The notes under the pieces were generated by a model. The model was not told the origin of the DNA, did no database searches, and worked only from the letters and a program-made list of their open reading frames with translations. A stretch of 64,000 nt of DNA, from contig NZ_CP019630.1 in assembly GCF_001999245.1 (NCBI RefSeq), positions 3,563,001 to 3,627,000 on the forward strand, in the 5' to 3' direction. This stretch comes from Roseibium algicola. GTDB lineage: Bacteria > Pseudomonadota > Alphaproteobacteria > Rhizobiales > Stappiaceae. A program made the position numbers and the translations under genes. Below are positions 1 to 9,663 of the stretch, in pieces. Each line of letters opens with the position of its first letter. The first letter of the stretch is position 1.

Positions 1-755
1 AGCTCGTTGACGGTGATTTCCGCACGCTCCGCTTCCCGCCACAGGAGGGTCATGTCCGGATTGTTGAGGGCATCGCCGAATTCCCGGCGCAGCACCTTCA
101 GTCTTGCGATCTGGTCCAGTTGATCCTGCGACAGGGAGCCTTCAATGATACTGCGCAGGCGCTTCTTGGTTTCATCGTCCACAAGCGGCAGCAAGGCCCG
201 GCACACTGCCGGGGAAAGATCGGAGCGCAGGCACAGGTCCTCGCGCAGGACCACGTCTTCCGTGGCGTATTTGACGAAACTCAGCATGGTTTCGCGGGAC
301 AGTTTGATCTCGCGGTTGCCGGCCAGAATGCGGTGCACCGGGCGGTCGCCTTTTTCGGCAATGGCATCTGAGACTTCAGGCGAGAGGTCGGTGCGGCGGG
401 CAATCACCTGTAGATGGCTGTTGCTCAGCCGTTCGACGAAGTCGATCAGGTCTTCCTGGGTCAGCGCGGGGCTTTGTGCAAGCAGGGGCATGGCCACGTT
501 GACGTCGTCTTCGGCGATCTTGCGGGCAAGCTCCGGCGGCGTGTTGACTTGCGAAGCGAGCTTGTGCGCCAGCCTGGCGCGGTCCCTGGGCGAGCCGACA
601 CTGTACAGTTTTATGATTACTTCGGAGAAGATTGCCAGTTCCCGGTCGGTCCGCTCATCGAGGTTCGCAATCACAAGTTCGCTCACCTGCGCGAACAGCC
701 GTCGTCGCGCCTCGTCTGTGCCTTCCTGTGCAAGCTTGATCAAGGACCTGGGCAT
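1..755 (-). CDS. DUF2336 family protein (partial, C-terminus off window)
   Basis: The reverse strand reads open from ATG at 755 to the left edge with no stop, so the C-terminal part lies outside. The start follows a strong GAGGAGGAAGG ribosome site. The visible ~250 residues are almost entirely helical and charged, with repeated short helices such as LSPEVSDAIAEKGDRPVHRI and LSPAVCRALLPLVDDETKKR. That HEAT-like pattern is typical of DUF2336 proteins, which are common in alphaproteobacteria and have no settled function. No signal peptide or membrane segment is visible. It is divergent from the MscS-type gene, across a 298-bp gap. The family call rests on pattern recognition alone. Confidence 0.6.
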   Translation of the reverse strand, partial: MPRSLIKLAQEGTDEARRRLFAQVSELVIANLDERTDRELAIFSEVIIKLYSVGSPRDRARLAHKLASQVNTPPELARKIAEDDVNVAMPLLAQSPALTQEDLIDFVERLSNSHLQVIARRTDLSPEVSDAIAEKGDRPVHRILAGNREIKLSRETMLSFVKYATEDVVLREDLCLRSDLSPAVCRALLPLVDDETKKRLRSIIEGSLSQDQLDQIARLKVLRREFGDALNNPDMTLLWREAERAEITVNE

Positions 756-1053
756 CCTTCCTCCTCGTCGGGCCAGATTGGCGCCCATATTGTTATTATT
801 ACGTTACCCGATAAATGGAGGCTGGCATATTACCTTGCGTAAAGGTGAAATCTTTTTGCGATTTCCAGTGAATCCTTGTTTCTGCTGGTTTTGATGCGGT
901 CGTTACTGCACGGGAAACTTGCGTTTTATAATAGTACCTAAAAAATGTCCGAAGACAGCAGTCTGAACCCTTTTCATCCGCGACTGTTCCTCCATATTGT
1001 CCCTGCCATGGCCGGACCCCCGCCGGTCTTTCTGGAATTGACAAGAGTTTGAA
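756..1053. other. Intergenic region between DUF2336 gene and MscS-type gene
   Basis: A 298-bp divergent spacer that must hold promoters for both flanking genes. Its left half is A+T-rich around 790-850. I see no gene, no strong hairpin and no convincing -35/-10 pair. Confidence 0.4.
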
Positions 1054-3357
1054 ATGAAGATTTTGCGCTGCTGCCTCTTTGCCCTGATGACAATGATGCT
1101 TGCCGGGTTGGCTCCGGTTCTGGCTCAGGAAAGCGGGGGGCAGGCCCCGGCGCAGGAGCAAGCGCCACCGGCCGATGTCGAGCAGGCGAGCCAGGCCCTG
1201 ATAAAGGTTCTGAATGACCCTGAAAGCCGAGCGGCGTTGATCGATCTCTTGCAGAAAAGCACAGGGGACAGCCAGCCTGCTGAAGGTGACAGGCAGGTTC
1301 CCGGGAATGAAGCTGCAATTCCGGTTCAGGGGATCTCCCAACCCCTGCAACAGGAAAACTTCGCCCTGCGGATCGGTGAATACACACGGGTTCTGGTGGA
1401 TGACGCGGGGTATCTGCTGGAGCAGGCAATGCGCTCGTTGAACGGCCTGGTTCTGGTCGCGCGCGGCGATATCCCGGTGAAATGGGACCGGGTCGAGGAT
1501 ATCGCGATCCAGGTCGGCATCGTGCTTCTTGCGGCTTATCTCGGCTTTTTTGCCAGCCAGCTGATCGCGAAGGCACTTTATCCGCGCATGTCGCTTTATG
1601 CGCGTTACGGCGGTGGGCTGACGCGCAGTTTCATTCTTGTTCTGACATCGGTCGTCGATGCAGTGACGGTAGGTGTCGGTTGGGCCGTCGGCAACGCGGC
1701 GGCCCTGGCAAGCTTCGGTGGAATAAATGCAGGCGTAACGCTTCAGGAAAGTCTCGCGCTGAACGCGTTTTTCATCCTTGGCATGGCCAACGTCTCGCTG
1801 CGCTTCATATTCGCGCCGGGGCGGCCGGAACTGCGGTTGCTGCCGTTCACCGATGAAAGTTCGCTGTACTGGTACGGGCGTTTGCGGTTGTTCATGTACT
1901 GGATGGTCTTTGGCCTGTTCCTGGCCGTGCCGATCGCCAATGTTGCGGTATCCTTCGTGCTCGGCAACGCCTTGCGGTTCCTCGTCGTGCTTCTCGGGAT
2001 GATCTATCTTCTGGTGCTGGTGCACCAGAACAGACACCGGGTAAACGAGGGGGCGCGGGATTACGCCGAGCATCTGCAGAGCGCTCTTGCCAAGCGGGCG
2101 CTCGTGCTCGTCGGTCAGCTCTGGCACCTGGCTGCCTACGGCTATATCGCGGCGGTTTTCATCATCTGGGTGACCCGGCCGTTTGACGCGACAACCATTA
2201 TTCTGCGGGCAACGGGACTGTCGATCCTCACCATCATGGCGGGCATGGCCATTTCTCTGGTCGTGACCAAGGCCATCAAGGGCGGGATACGCCTGCCGGA
2301 CGACCTGAACCGGACCCTTCCGGCGCTTCAGAGCCGGCTGAACGCCTTTGTGCCGCGCCTTCTGAAGTTCATCCGGTTCGCCGTCTTCCTGGTGACGGTG
2401 TTGCTGCTTCTGGAGATCTGGGGTCTGTTGACGGTTGCCGAATGGCTGGTCAGCGAAGCCGGGGTGCAGCTTCTGAGCAGCTACGGTTCTGCCTTCCTGG
2501 TCCTGCTCGTGGCTTTCATGATCTGGCTTGCCGTCATGTCGTGGGTAGACCTCAGGCTGCAGTCCCGTTCCGGATACATCGTAACAGCGCGCGAACGCAC
2601 GCTGTTCCAGTTGTTCCGCAATGCATCGACGGTCGTCATCGTGGTGATGGCGCTGCTCTTGTCGCTGTCGGAAGTCGGCGTCGATATCGGTCCGCTGATC
2701 GCCGGTGCCGGTGTCGTCGGTCTGGCGATTTCCTTCGGTGCACAGACCCTGGTCAAGGACATCATCACCGGAGCCTTCATCCAGGTCGAGAATGCCATCA
2801 ACGAGGGCGACGTCGTCACCGTTGCCGGGATAACGGGAACGGTCGAGGGGATCACCGTCCGGTCGGTGCGCATGCGCGACATCGACGGAACAACCCACAT
2901 CATTCCGTTCTCGTCGGTCGACATGGTGTCCAACTTCATGCGCGGCTTCTCCTATCATGTCGCGCTGATTGGTGTTGCCTACGACACGAATATCACCCAC
3001 GCCAAGGACGCCATGCTGGAAGCCTTCCGCAGACTGAAGGAAACGGATTTCGGACCCAAGATCATCGGTGATTTCGAAATGCACGGCGTTACCAATTTCG
3101 GTGCCAGCTCCATTGATATCCGCGGCCGCATCAAGACCGTCCCGGGGGATCAGTGGGGCGTCGGGCGTGCGTATAACGAATTCGTCAAACAGGTCTTTGA
3201 CGAACGGAATATCGAAATCCCGTTCCCGCAAGTGACCTATCACGCCGCTACGCCTCCCTTCGTGGACGACGGGAACAAACCGAAACAGCGCAAGAAGGTT
3301 GACGTTTCTTCGACCCAGTTGGAGGACGATGCTCCGGCAGACGACGGAGAAAACTAG
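1054..3357 (+). CDS. Large MscS-family mechanosensitive ion channel
   Basis: The 767-residue protein starts with a cleavable signal peptide (about residues 1-25, ending LAPVLAQ). A hydrophilic periplasmic segment and about ten membrane helices follow. The MscS core lies at about residues 515-720. The pore helix begins near residue 550 with AGAGVVGLAISFGAQTLVKD, the Gly/Ala-rich TM3 pattern of MscS. A beta domain containing NEGDVVTVAGITGTVEGITV and the alpha/beta vestibule come next. MscS-family channels release solutes on hypo-osmotic shock. The extra N-terminal helices match the large YbiO/YnaI-type members rather than the ~280-residue E. coli MscS. It appears to be a single-gene unit followed by a hairpin. 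Confidence 0.85.
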   Translation: MKILRCCLFALMTMMLAGLAPVLAQESGGQAPAQEQAPPADVEQASQALIKVLNDPESRAALIDLLQKSTGDSQPAEGDRQVPGNEAAIPVQGISQPLQQENFALRIGEYTRVLVDDAGYLLEQAMRSLNGLVLVARGDIPVKWDRVEDIAIQVGIVLLAAYLGFFASQLIAKALYPRMSLYARYGGGLTRSFILVLTSVVDAVTVGVGWAVGNAAALASFGGINAGVTLQESLALNAFFILGMANVSLRFIFAPGRPELRLLPFTDESSLYWYGRLRLFMYWMVFGLFLAVPIANVAVSFVLGNALRFLVVLLGMIYLLVLVHQNRHRVNEGARDYAEHLQSALAKRALVLVGQLWHLAAYGYIAAVFIIWVTRPFDATTIILRATGLSILTIMAGMAISLVVTKAIKGGIRLPDDLNRTLPALQSRLNAFVPRLLKFIRFAVFLVTVLLLLEIWGLLTVAEWLVSEAGVQLLSSYGSAFLVLLVAFMIWLAVMSWVDLRLQSRSGYIVTARERTLFQLFRNASTVVIVVMALLLSLSEVGVDIGPLIAGAGVVGLAISFGAQTLVKDIITGAFIQVENAINEGDVVTVAGITGTVEGITVRSVRMRDIDGTTHIIPFSSVDMVSNFMRGFSYHVALIGVAYDTNITHAKDAMLEAFRRLKETDFGPKIIGDFEMHGVTNFGASSIDIRGRIKTVPGDQWGVGRAYNEFVKQVFDERNIEIPFPQVTYHAATPPFVDDGNKPKQRKKVDVSSTQLEDDAPADDGEN

Positions 3358-3395
3358 ACAGATCAATACCTTGTAGTTTCTGAGTGATCTATTTA

Positions 3396-3434
3396 ACCCC
3401 GGCGGAGGCGCGAGCTTCTTGCCGGGGTGTTTCG
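3396..3434 (+). terminator. Probable terminator after the MscS-type gene
   Basis: Inverted repeat with arms CCCCGGC (3397-3403) and GCCGGGG (3421-3427), a 17-nt loop, then TGTTTCGTCTT. The loop is long and the U-tract interrupted, so strength is uncertain. Confidence 0.5.
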
Positions 3435-3528
3435 TCTTGGTGTGCGAAATTGTTGATTGAATTTCGAGAAGTTTCGTTTTATTTTCATTTTCAATCCTGA
3501 GACGCAAAAACACAGGCCGGGGACAGTT

Positions 3529-5049
3529 ATGGCTGCGGATTACGATCTTTTGATCATTGGTGGGGGCATCAACGGAACGGGCATCGCCCGCGACGCGGTC
3601 GGCCGGGGGGCTTCGGTTCTTCTGGTCGAAATGGGTGACCTTGCCGGCGCCACATCGTCGGCCTCGACCAAGCTCATCCACGGCGGACTGCGCTATCTGG
3701 AATATTACGAGTTCGGTCTGGTGCGCAAAGCGCTGAAAGAGCGTGAAGTGCTGTGGCGCGCAGCGCCGCATATTGCCTGGCCGCTGCGGTTCATTCTGCC
3801 GCATCACAAGGACCTGCGTCCGGCATGGCTCCTGCGGCTCGGCCTCTTCATGTATGACCATCTCGGCGGGCGGGAATTGCTGCCGGCCACCAAGACCGTG
3901 CGTCTGGATCAGGCTCCGTTCTCGCAAGGGCTCAAGAAGCTCTTCAAGAAGGGGTTCGAATATTCGGACTGCTGGGTGGACGATGCCCGACTGGTGGTTC
4001 TGAATGCGCGCGATGCGGCTGATCGCGGTGCCGAAATCCAGACGCGCACCAAATGCATCAGCGCGCGGCGCGACGGCGACGTCTGGCAGGTCGTTCTGAA
4101 AGACCTTGCAAGCGGCGAGGAAAAGACCGTCACTGCCAATGTGCTGGTCAATGCCGCCGGGCCCTGGGTTGCGGACATGCTGAGCGGCGTTACCGGGGCG
4201 AACAACAGTTCCAGCGTCCGGCTGGTCAAGGGCAGCCACATCATCGTCAAGCGCCAGTTCGAACACGACCGTTGCTTCATCTTCCAGAACGGTGACGGCC
4301 GGATCGTGTTCGCCATTCCTTATGAAAACGACTTCACGCTGATTGGCACGACCGATGTCGATTTCCAGGATGACCTGAGCAAGGTCGAGATCTCGAAGGA
4401 CGAAATCGCGTATCTGTGCAAGGCGGCGAGCGAGTATCTGGAAAACGCGATCACGCCTGAAGATGTGGTCCATACCTATTCCGGCGTCCGCCCGCTCTAC
4501 GATGACGGCGCAAAGGATGCCAAGGCGGCGACGCGCGACTATGTGCTTGAGCTGGATGCGGGCGATACAAAGCCGGCGATCCTGTCCGTCTTCGGTGGCA
4601 AGATCACGACCTATCGCAAGCTTGCCGAGCATGTCCTGGAAAAGTTGGAGCCGTATCTGCCTTTCAAGCGCGGGGTATGGACGGCCTATGCGCCGCTGCC
4701 GGGCGGTGATTTCAAGGTGAGCGAGTTCGATGCGGAAGTGTCACGCCTCAAGGCCGATTATCCGTTCCTCGACAAGGTATTCGCAACTCGTCTGACCCGT
4801 CTTTACGGCACGGATGCGCGCTTCATACTCGGGGAAGCGAAGACGCTCGAAGATCTCGGCCGCTGCTTTGGCTACAATCTTCATGAAGCGGAAGTGAAAT
4901 GGCTGGTCCGCCGCGAATGGGCCCGCAGCGCGCAGGACATCCTGTGGCGGCGGACGAAACTGGGGTTGCAGCTCAGCGGGGAGGAAGCTGCCGAGCTGGA
5001 CACCTATCTGTCGGCTTATCTTGCGGAGCAGGCCGGCGCTGCGGCATAG
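3529..5049 (+). CDS. glpD: FAD-dependent glycerol-3-phosphate dehydrogenase
   Basis: Oxidises sn-glycerol 3-phosphate to dihydroxyacetone phosphate and passes electrons to the quinone pool at the inner membrane. The 506-residue length matches E. coli GlpD (about 500). The FAD dinucleotide motif LLIIGGGINGTGIARDA is at the N-terminus, followed by SSASTKLIHGGLRYLEYYEF, a GlpD hallmark. VNAAGPWVADM and the late GGKITTYRKLAEHVLE segment also fit. ATG at 3529 follows a GGGG-rich ribosome site; an in-frame TTG at 3457 would add 24 residues before the FAD strand and is unlikely. A hairpin separates it from glpK 77 bp downstream, so the two form a glycerol-use unit. No glpF or glpR is visible. Confidence 0.95.
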   Translation: MAADYDLLIIGGGINGTGIARDAVGRGASVLLVEMGDLAGATSSASTKLIHGGLRYLEYYEFGLVRKALKEREVLWRAAPHIAWPLRFILPHHKDLRPAWLLRLGLFMYDHLGGRELLPATKTVRLDQAPFSQGLKKLFKKGFEYSDCWVDDARLVVLNARDAADRGAEIQTRTKCISARRDGDVWQVVLKDLASGEEKTVTANVLVNAAGPWVADMLSGVTGANNSSSVRLVKGSHIIVKRQFEHDRCFIFQNGDGRIVFAIPYENDFTLIGTTDVDFQDDLSKVEISKDEIAYLCKAASEYLENAITPEDVVHTYSGVRPLYDDGAKDAKAATRDYVLELDAGDTKPAILSVFGGKITTYRKLAEHVLEKLEPYLPFKRGVWTAYAPLPGGDFKVSEFDAEVSRLKADYPFLDKVFATRLTRLYGTDARFILGEAKTLEDLGRCFGYNLHEAEVKWLVRREWARSAQDILWRRTKLGLQLSGEEAAELDTYLSAYLAEQAGAAA

Positions 5050-5073
5050 TTTTATCAAACGGAACCAGATGAC

Positions 5074-5096
5074 CTGCCGGCCTTGCCGGCAGTTTT
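5074..5096 (+). terminator. Hairpin with T-run between glpD and glpK
   Basis: Perfect 8-bp stem CTGCCGGC (5074-5081)/GCCGGCAG (5085-5092), 3-nt loop, then TTTT. It looks like a short intrinsic terminator inside the presumed operon, so it may attenuate glpK. Confidence 0.65.
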
Positions 5097-5125
5097 CATG
5101 ACAAGAAGAAAACGGGAGGTGCGCC

Positions 5126-6619
5126 ATGGCCGGATGTGTTTTGGCAATAGACCAGGGCACGACGTCGAGCCGGGCAATTGTCTTCGGCGACGATTTCCAT
5201 CCAATCAGTGTGGGGCAGCAGGAGTTTCCGCAACACTTCCCGAAGTCGGGTTGGGTGGAGCATTCGCCGGCCGATATCTGGACGAGTACGCTGCGCGTGT
5301 GTCGGGAAGCGCTGGAAAAGGCACCGTCCGGTGGCGCTGATGTCGCCGCGATCGGGATCACCAACCAGCGGGAAACCACCCTTGTCTGGGACCGATCGAC
5401 GGGCGAACCGGTCTACAACGCCATCGTCTGGCAGGACCGGCGTACGGCCGATTTCTGTGCGAAATTGCGCTCGGAAGGCCGCGAAGGAGTTTTTTCCGCC
5501 AAGACGGGCCTGTTGCTGGATCCCTATTTTTCCGGAACCAAGATCGCCTGGATCCTCGACAATGTGGACGGTGTGCGCGAGCGTGCGGAACGCGGTGAGC
5601 TTGCCTTCGGCACCGTCGACACATGGTTGATCTGGCAACTCACGGGCGGCAAGGTACACGCAACCGATGCCACCAACGCTTCCCGGACGCTGATCTACAA
5701 CATTCACGAAAACAAGTGGGATGAAGAGCTTTGCAAGCTCCTCAACATCCCGCAGAACCTGCTGCCCGAGGTCAAGGACAGTGCGGATGATTTCGGCGTC
5801 ACCGACACGGAATTGTTCGGCCGGGCAATACCGATCCTCGGCGTTGCCGGCGACCAGCAGGCCGCGACGGTCGGGCAGGCATGCTTCAAGCCGGGAATGG
5901 TCAAGTCCACCTACGGCACGGGTTGCTTTGCACTGATGAACACCGGGTCCAAGCCGGTCCGGTCCAATAACCGTATGCTGACGACCATCGCCTACAGGCT
6001 GAACGGCGAAACCACATATGCGCTCGAAGGGTCGATCTTCGTTGCCGGTGCTGCCGTGCAGTGGCTGCGCGACGGTCTGGGTCTCATCGAAAGTGCCGGC
6101 GACACGCAGTCGCTTGCCGAACAGGCTGATCCCAACCAGGACGTCTACCTTGTTCCTGCCTTCGTTGGTCTTGGCGCTCCCTATTGGGACGCGGAAGCCC
6201 GGGGCGCGCTGTTCGGTCTGACGCGAAACACGGGTCCGAAGGAAATTGCCCGGGCGGTCCTGCAAAGCGTTGGTTACCAGACCAGCGACCTGGTTGAAGC
6301 CATGCGGGCAGACTGGCCGGAGGCCGAACAACCGGTGCTCCGTGTCGATGGCGGCATGACGGCATCCGACTGGACGATGCAGTTCCTGGCCGACATTCTG
6401 GGCGCGCCGGTCGACCGGCCGACTGTCCCGGAAACGACGGCGCTCGGGGCAGCGTGGCTCGCCGGATCGAAGGCAGGTATCTGGCCTGGGGCCGAGGCAT
6501 TTTCGGCAGAATGGAAGCTGGAAAAGCGTTTCGAGCCACGTTTACAGGAAAGTGAGCGGGCCAGATTGCTTGCCGGATGGCAGGACGCTGTCAAACGAAC
6601 CCGTTCTACGCAGGATTGA
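5126..6619 (+). CDS. glpK: Glycerol kinase
   Basis: Phosphorylates glycerol with ATP to sn-glycerol 3-phosphate, the substrate of the upstream GlpD. The 497-residue protein is a full-length FGGY-family kinase. [12 protein letters not shown] near residue 9 is the phosphate-binding motif. [11 protein letters not shown] and [11 protein letters not shown] are glycerol-site segments. [13 protein letters not shown] and [14 protein letters not shown] are typical GlpK signatures, and [14 protein letters not shown] lies in the C-terminal ATPase domain. The ATG follows a good GGGAGGT site. A strong terminator sits directly after the stop, closing the glp unit. Confidence 0.96.
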   Translation: MAGCVLAIDQGTTSSRAIVFGDDFHPISVGQQEFPQHFPKSGWVEHSPADIWTSTLRVCREALEKAPSGGADVAAIGITNQRETTLVWDRSTGEPVYNAIVWQDRRTADFCAKLRSEGREGVFSAKTGLLLDPYFSGTKIAWILDNVDGVRERAERGELAFGTVDTWLIWQLTGGKVHATDATNASRTLIYNIHENKWDEELCKLLNIPQNLLPEVKDSADDFGVTDTELFGRAIPILGVAGDQQAATVGQACFKPGMVKSTYGTGCFALMNTGSKPVRSNNRMLTTIAYRLNGETTYALEGSIFVAGAAVQWLRDGLGLIESAGDTQSLAEQADPNQDVYLVPAFVGLGAPYWDAEARGALFGLTRNTGPKEIARAVLQSVGYQTSDLVEAMRADWPEAEQPVLRVDGGMTASDWTMQFLADILGAPVDRPTVPETTALGAAWLAGSKAGIWPGAEAFSAEWKLEKRFEPRLQESERARLLAGWQDAVKRTRSTQD

Positions 6620-6629
6620 GAAATTCAGG

Positions 6630-6660
6630 GGCTCCCGTTGTTGCGGGAGCCTTTTGTTTT
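6630..6660 (+). terminator. Rho-independent terminator after glpK
   Basis: Perfect 8-bp stem GGCTCCCG (6630-6637)/CGGGAGCC (6644-6651), loop TTGTTG, then TTTTGTTTT. Canonical intrinsic terminator starting 11 bp after the glpK stop. Confidence 0.92.
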
Positions 6661-6800
6661 CAGGCGGTTAGATGAAGCTTGAAAAACGCTGCCGTTGCGG
6701 TATTTGTTTCTCGTGAGTTAACGTTGCCGCATTAAAAATTTACGGCAGCAACTCTTACCTAGCAAAAAAATTTCAAAAACATCCTCAAATTAGAAATATG

Positions 6801-6822
6801 TTGGCAGTTGATTTTCTGCCAA
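6801..6822. promoter_or_regulatory. Inverted repeat upstream of dppA (operator candidate)
   Basis: TTGGCAG (6801-6807) and CTGCCAA (6816-6822) are a perfect 7-bp inverted repeat with an 8-nt AT-rich spacer, 95 bp before the dppA start. It lies in an A+T-rich promoter-like stretch (6720-6840). No regulator gene is adjacent. Confidence 0.35.
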
Positions 6823-6916
6823 AAAAACGCCTTAGTTTGCGCTGGCTTGGGCTTAACTCCTTTGCGCGATTCAACGATGCAAGGCCCTTGCTCTTCATCA
6901 AGGGGAGAACAGTTTG

Positions 6917-8521
6917 ATGAATTTCCAAAAAACCTTGAAGGCATCCCTTCTTGGCGTAAGCCTTGCTGTGATTGCAGCGACCGGCGCTTCTGCAAAAAAC
7001 CTGGTTTATTGCTCTGAAGGTTCGCCTGAAGGCTTTGATGCTGCACTTTACACCGCAGGCACGACGTTCGACGCTTCCTCCAAGCCGATCTACAACCGGC
7101 TTGTCGAGTTCAAGCGCGGCACGACCGAAGTGCTGCCGGGCCTGGCTGAAAGCTGGGAAGTTTCCGAAGACGGTCTGGAATACACCTTCAAGCTGCGTCA
7201 GGGTGTGAAGTTCCACACCACCAGCTTCTTCACGCCGACCCGTGAATTCAATGCAGACGACGTGATCTTCACCTTCGAGCGTCAGCTGAAGAAGGATCAT
7301 CCGTGGCACGAATACACCGCCGGTACCGCGTGGGAATATTTCGACGGCATGTCCATGCCGGACCTGATCAAGGAAATCGTCAGGGTTGACGACTACACGG
7401 TCAAGTTCGTCCTGAACCGCCCGGAAGCACCGATGATCGCCAACCTGGCGATGGACTTCGCTTCCGTCGTGTCTGCCGAATACGCAGCGCAGCTTGAAGC
7501 AGCCGGTTCCAAGGAACAGCTGAACCAGCAGCCGGTCGGCACCGGTCCGTTCTCCTTCGTGGGTTACCAGAAGGACGCCGTGATCCGTTATGCGGCAAAC
7601 CCGGACTACTGGGGTGGCAAGCAGCCGGTCGACAACCTGATCTTCGCGATCACTCCGGATGCAGCCGTGCGTCTTCAGAAGCTGAAGGCCGGTGAATGTC
7701 ACGTCATGCCGTACCCGGCACCGGCCGACATCGCCGACATCAAGGCTGACGGCAACCTGACCCTGATGGAACAGCAGGGCCTGAACGTCGGTTACCTCGC
7801 TTACAACACCAAGCAGGCACCGTTCGACAAGCCGGAAGTCCGCAAGGCGCTGAACCACGCGATCAACAAGCAGGCGATCCTCGACGCAGTTTTCCAGGGC
7901 TCCGGCCAGGCTGCCAAGAACCCGATCCCGCCGACGATGTGGTCCTACAACGACGCCGTTGAAGACGACGACTACAATCCGGAACTGGCCAAGGAAATGC
8001 TGGCAGCAGCTGGTGTATCCGATCTTTCCATGAAGATCTGGGCAATGCCGGTACAGCGTCCGTACAACCCGAACGCTCGTCGCATGGCTGAAGTCATGCA
8101 GGCCGACTTCGCGAACGTCGGCGTGAACGTCGAGATCGTTTCCTACGAATGGGGTGAATACCTGTCCCGTTCCAAGGACGAGAACCGCGACGGTGCCGTG
8201 CTTCTCGGCTGGACCGGTGACAACGGCGACCCGGACAACTTCCTGGCCGTTCTGCTCGGCTGTGACGGTGTCGGCGGCTCCAACCGCGCCCAGTGGTGCA
8301 ACGAAGAGTTCGACGCGCTGATCAAGAAGGCAAAGACCGTGACCAGCAAGGAAGAGCGCACCAAGCTCTACGAAGAGGCACAGGTCGTGTTCAAGGAGCA
8401 GGCTCCGTGGGCAACCATCGCGCACTCCGTGGTCTTCATGCCGATGTCCTCCAAGGTCTCTGGCTATGTCATGGACCCGCTCGGCGGCCACTGGTTTGAC
8501 GGCGTGGACATTGCGGAGTAA
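6917..8521 (+). CDS. dppA: Dipeptide ABC transporter substrate-binding protein (DppA-like)
   Basis: Periplasmic SBP_bac_5 protein of 534 residues with a signal peptide cleaved after ATGASA (about residue 26). The mature start KNLVYCSEGSPEGFD and internal segments AMPVQRPYNPNARRMAE, NPDYWG and GWTGDNGDPDNF match E. coli DppA very closely. It is expected to deliver di- or tripeptides, and possibly haem or 5-aminolevulinate as known for some Dpp systems, to DppBCDF. ATG at 6917 is preferred over the TTG three bases upstream because AAGGGGAG is well placed. First gene of a five-gene operon; the 118-bp gap to dppB holds a stable hairpin that may leave the binding protein in excess. Confidence 0.93.
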   Translation: MNFQKTLKASLLGVSLAVIAATGASAKNLVYCSEGSPEGFDAALYTAGTTFDASSKPIYNRLVEFKRGTTEVLPGLAESWEVSEDGLEYTFKLRQGVKFHTTSFFTPTREFNADDVIFTFERQLKKDHPWHEYTAGTAWEYFDGMSMPDLIKEIVRVDDYTVKFVLNRPEAPMIANLAMDFASVVSAEYAAQLEAAGSKEQLNQQPVGTGPFSFVGYQKDAVIRYAANPDYWGGKQPVDNLIFAITPDAAVRLQKLKAGECHVMPYPAPADIADIKADGNLTLMEQQGLNVGYLAYNTKQAPFDKPEVRKALNHAINKQAILDAVFQGSGQAAKNPIPPTMWSYNDAVEDDDYNPELAKEMLAAAGVSDLSMKIWAMPVQRPYNPNARRMAEVMQADFANVGVNVEIVSYEWGEYLSRSKDENRDGAVLLGWTGDNGDPDNFLAVLLGCDGVGGSNRAQWCNEEFDALIKKAKTVTSKEERTKLYEEAQVVFKEQAPWATIAHSVVFMPMSSKVSGYVMDPLGGHWFDGVDIAE

Positions 8522-8538
8522 ATCCGCCTAACTCGAAG

Positions 8539-8566
8539 AGGGCGCTGGCAGCAATGCCGGCGCCTT
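8539..8566 (+). promoter_or_regulatory. GCAA-capped hairpin between dppA and dppB
   Basis: A 12-bp stem (8539-8550 with 8555-8566, two G-T wobbles) closed by a GCAA tetraloop, with no T-run after it. This fits an mRNA-stabilising or processing hairpin that keeps dppA message more abundant than dppBCDF, a common arrangement in binding-protein operons. Confidence 0.6.
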
Positions 8567-8639
8567 CGGACATTCTGGCCGGCGGATGCTTTCCTGACAT
8601 CAGGTCGTTTCCGCTGGCTCTTCGTATCTGGAACCTGAC

Positions 8640-9647
8640 ATGCTTCGCTTTCTTCTAGGTCGTCTCGGCCTGTTGATACCGACATTCTTCGGCGTCACCC
8701 TCGTCGCCTTCTCGTTTATCCGCATGCTGCCCGGCGATCCTGCCGAACTGCTCGCAGGCGAGCGCGGTATATCTGATGAGCGGAGGGCTCAGGTCCTTGG
8801 CCAGCTTGGCTTCGACAAACCGCTCTGGCAACAGTACCTCGACTACATCGCAGGTATCTTCCAGGGGGATCTGGGCACGTCCTTCGTGTCGAAGAAGCCG
8901 GTGCTGGATGAATTTCTGACACTGTTTCCGGCGACTGCCGAACTCGCGCTCTGCGCCATCATCATTGCCGTCTGCCTTGGCATTCCCGCCGGCATCTTCG
9001 CGGCCGTGAAGCGCGGATCGGTTGCCGACCAGGCAATCATGGGCACGGCGCTGGTCGGTTACTCGATGCCGATCTTCTGGTGGGGCCTGCTGCTGATCAT
9101 CCTGTTTTCGGGAACCCTCGGCTGGACACCGGTCTCAGGGCGCATCTCGCTGATGTTCTTCTTCCCGCAGGTCACCGGCTTCATGCTGATCGACAGTCTG
9201 CTGTCCGGCGAGAAGGGGGCCTTCCTCTCCGCCGTCCGTCACCTGATCCTGCCGTCCATCGTTCTGGCGACCATTCCGATGGCGGTGATCGCACGCCAGA
9301 CCCGATCCGCCATGCTGGAAGTTCTGGGCGAGGACTATGTGCGCACGGCCCGCGCGAAAGGCCTGCCGCCCCGCGCGGTGATCGGTCTGCATGCGCTGCG
9401 CAATGCCCTTATCCCGGTGGTGACCACCATCGGCCTGCAGGTCGGCGTGCTTCTTGCCGGCGCGATCCTGACAGAGACTATCTTCTCCTGGCCGGGCATC
9501 GGCAAATGGCTCGTCGACAGCATCTCGCGCCGCGACTACTTCGTGGTCCAGGGTGGTCTGCTGCTGATCGCCGGGATCATCATGATGGTCAACCTGATCG
9601 TGGACGTGCTCTACGGCCTGATCAATCCGCGAATTCGCCACAACTGA
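8640..9647 (+). CDS. dppB: Dipeptide ABC transporter permease
   Basis: Inner-membrane permease of 335 residues. The N-terminus MLRFLLGRLGLLIPTFFGVT is the first membrane helix typical of DppB/OppB. FIRMLPGDPAELLAGE is the conserved periplasmic loop after helix 1. The EAA loop contacting the ATPases reads EDYVRTARAKGLPPRAVIGL in the last third, and ETIFSWPGIGKWLVDSI follows. Pairs with DppC to form the channel. The ribosome site is weak, and the 16-bp gap to dppC suggests coupled expression. No truncation seen. Confidence 0.93.
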   Translation: MLRFLLGRLGLLIPTFFGVTLVAFSFIRMLPGDPAELLAGERGISDERRAQVLGQLGFDKPLWQQYLDYIAGIFQGDLGTSFVSKKPVLDEFLTLFPATAELALCAIIIAVCLGIPAGIFAAVKRGSVADQAIMGTALVGYSMPIFWWGLLLIILFSGTLGWTPVSGRISLMFFFPQVTGFMLIDSLLSGEKGAFLSAVRHLILPSIVLATIPMAVIARQTRSAMLEVLGEDYVRTARAKGLPPRAVIGLHALRNALIPVVTTIGLQVGVLLAGAILTETIFSWPGIGKWLVDSISRRDYFVVQGGLLLIAGIIMMVNLIVDVLYGLINPRIRHN

Positions 9648-9663
9648 GCCGGGGACAAGGAAA

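Noticed and set aside
799..4632. A 1,277-codon open frame on the reverse strand
   Set aside because: It lies antisense to the MscS-type gene and glpD, both with clear motifs. Its translation is rich in Arg, His, Gln and Asp in the pattern of a shadow of a G+C-rich gene, with no recognisable domain.
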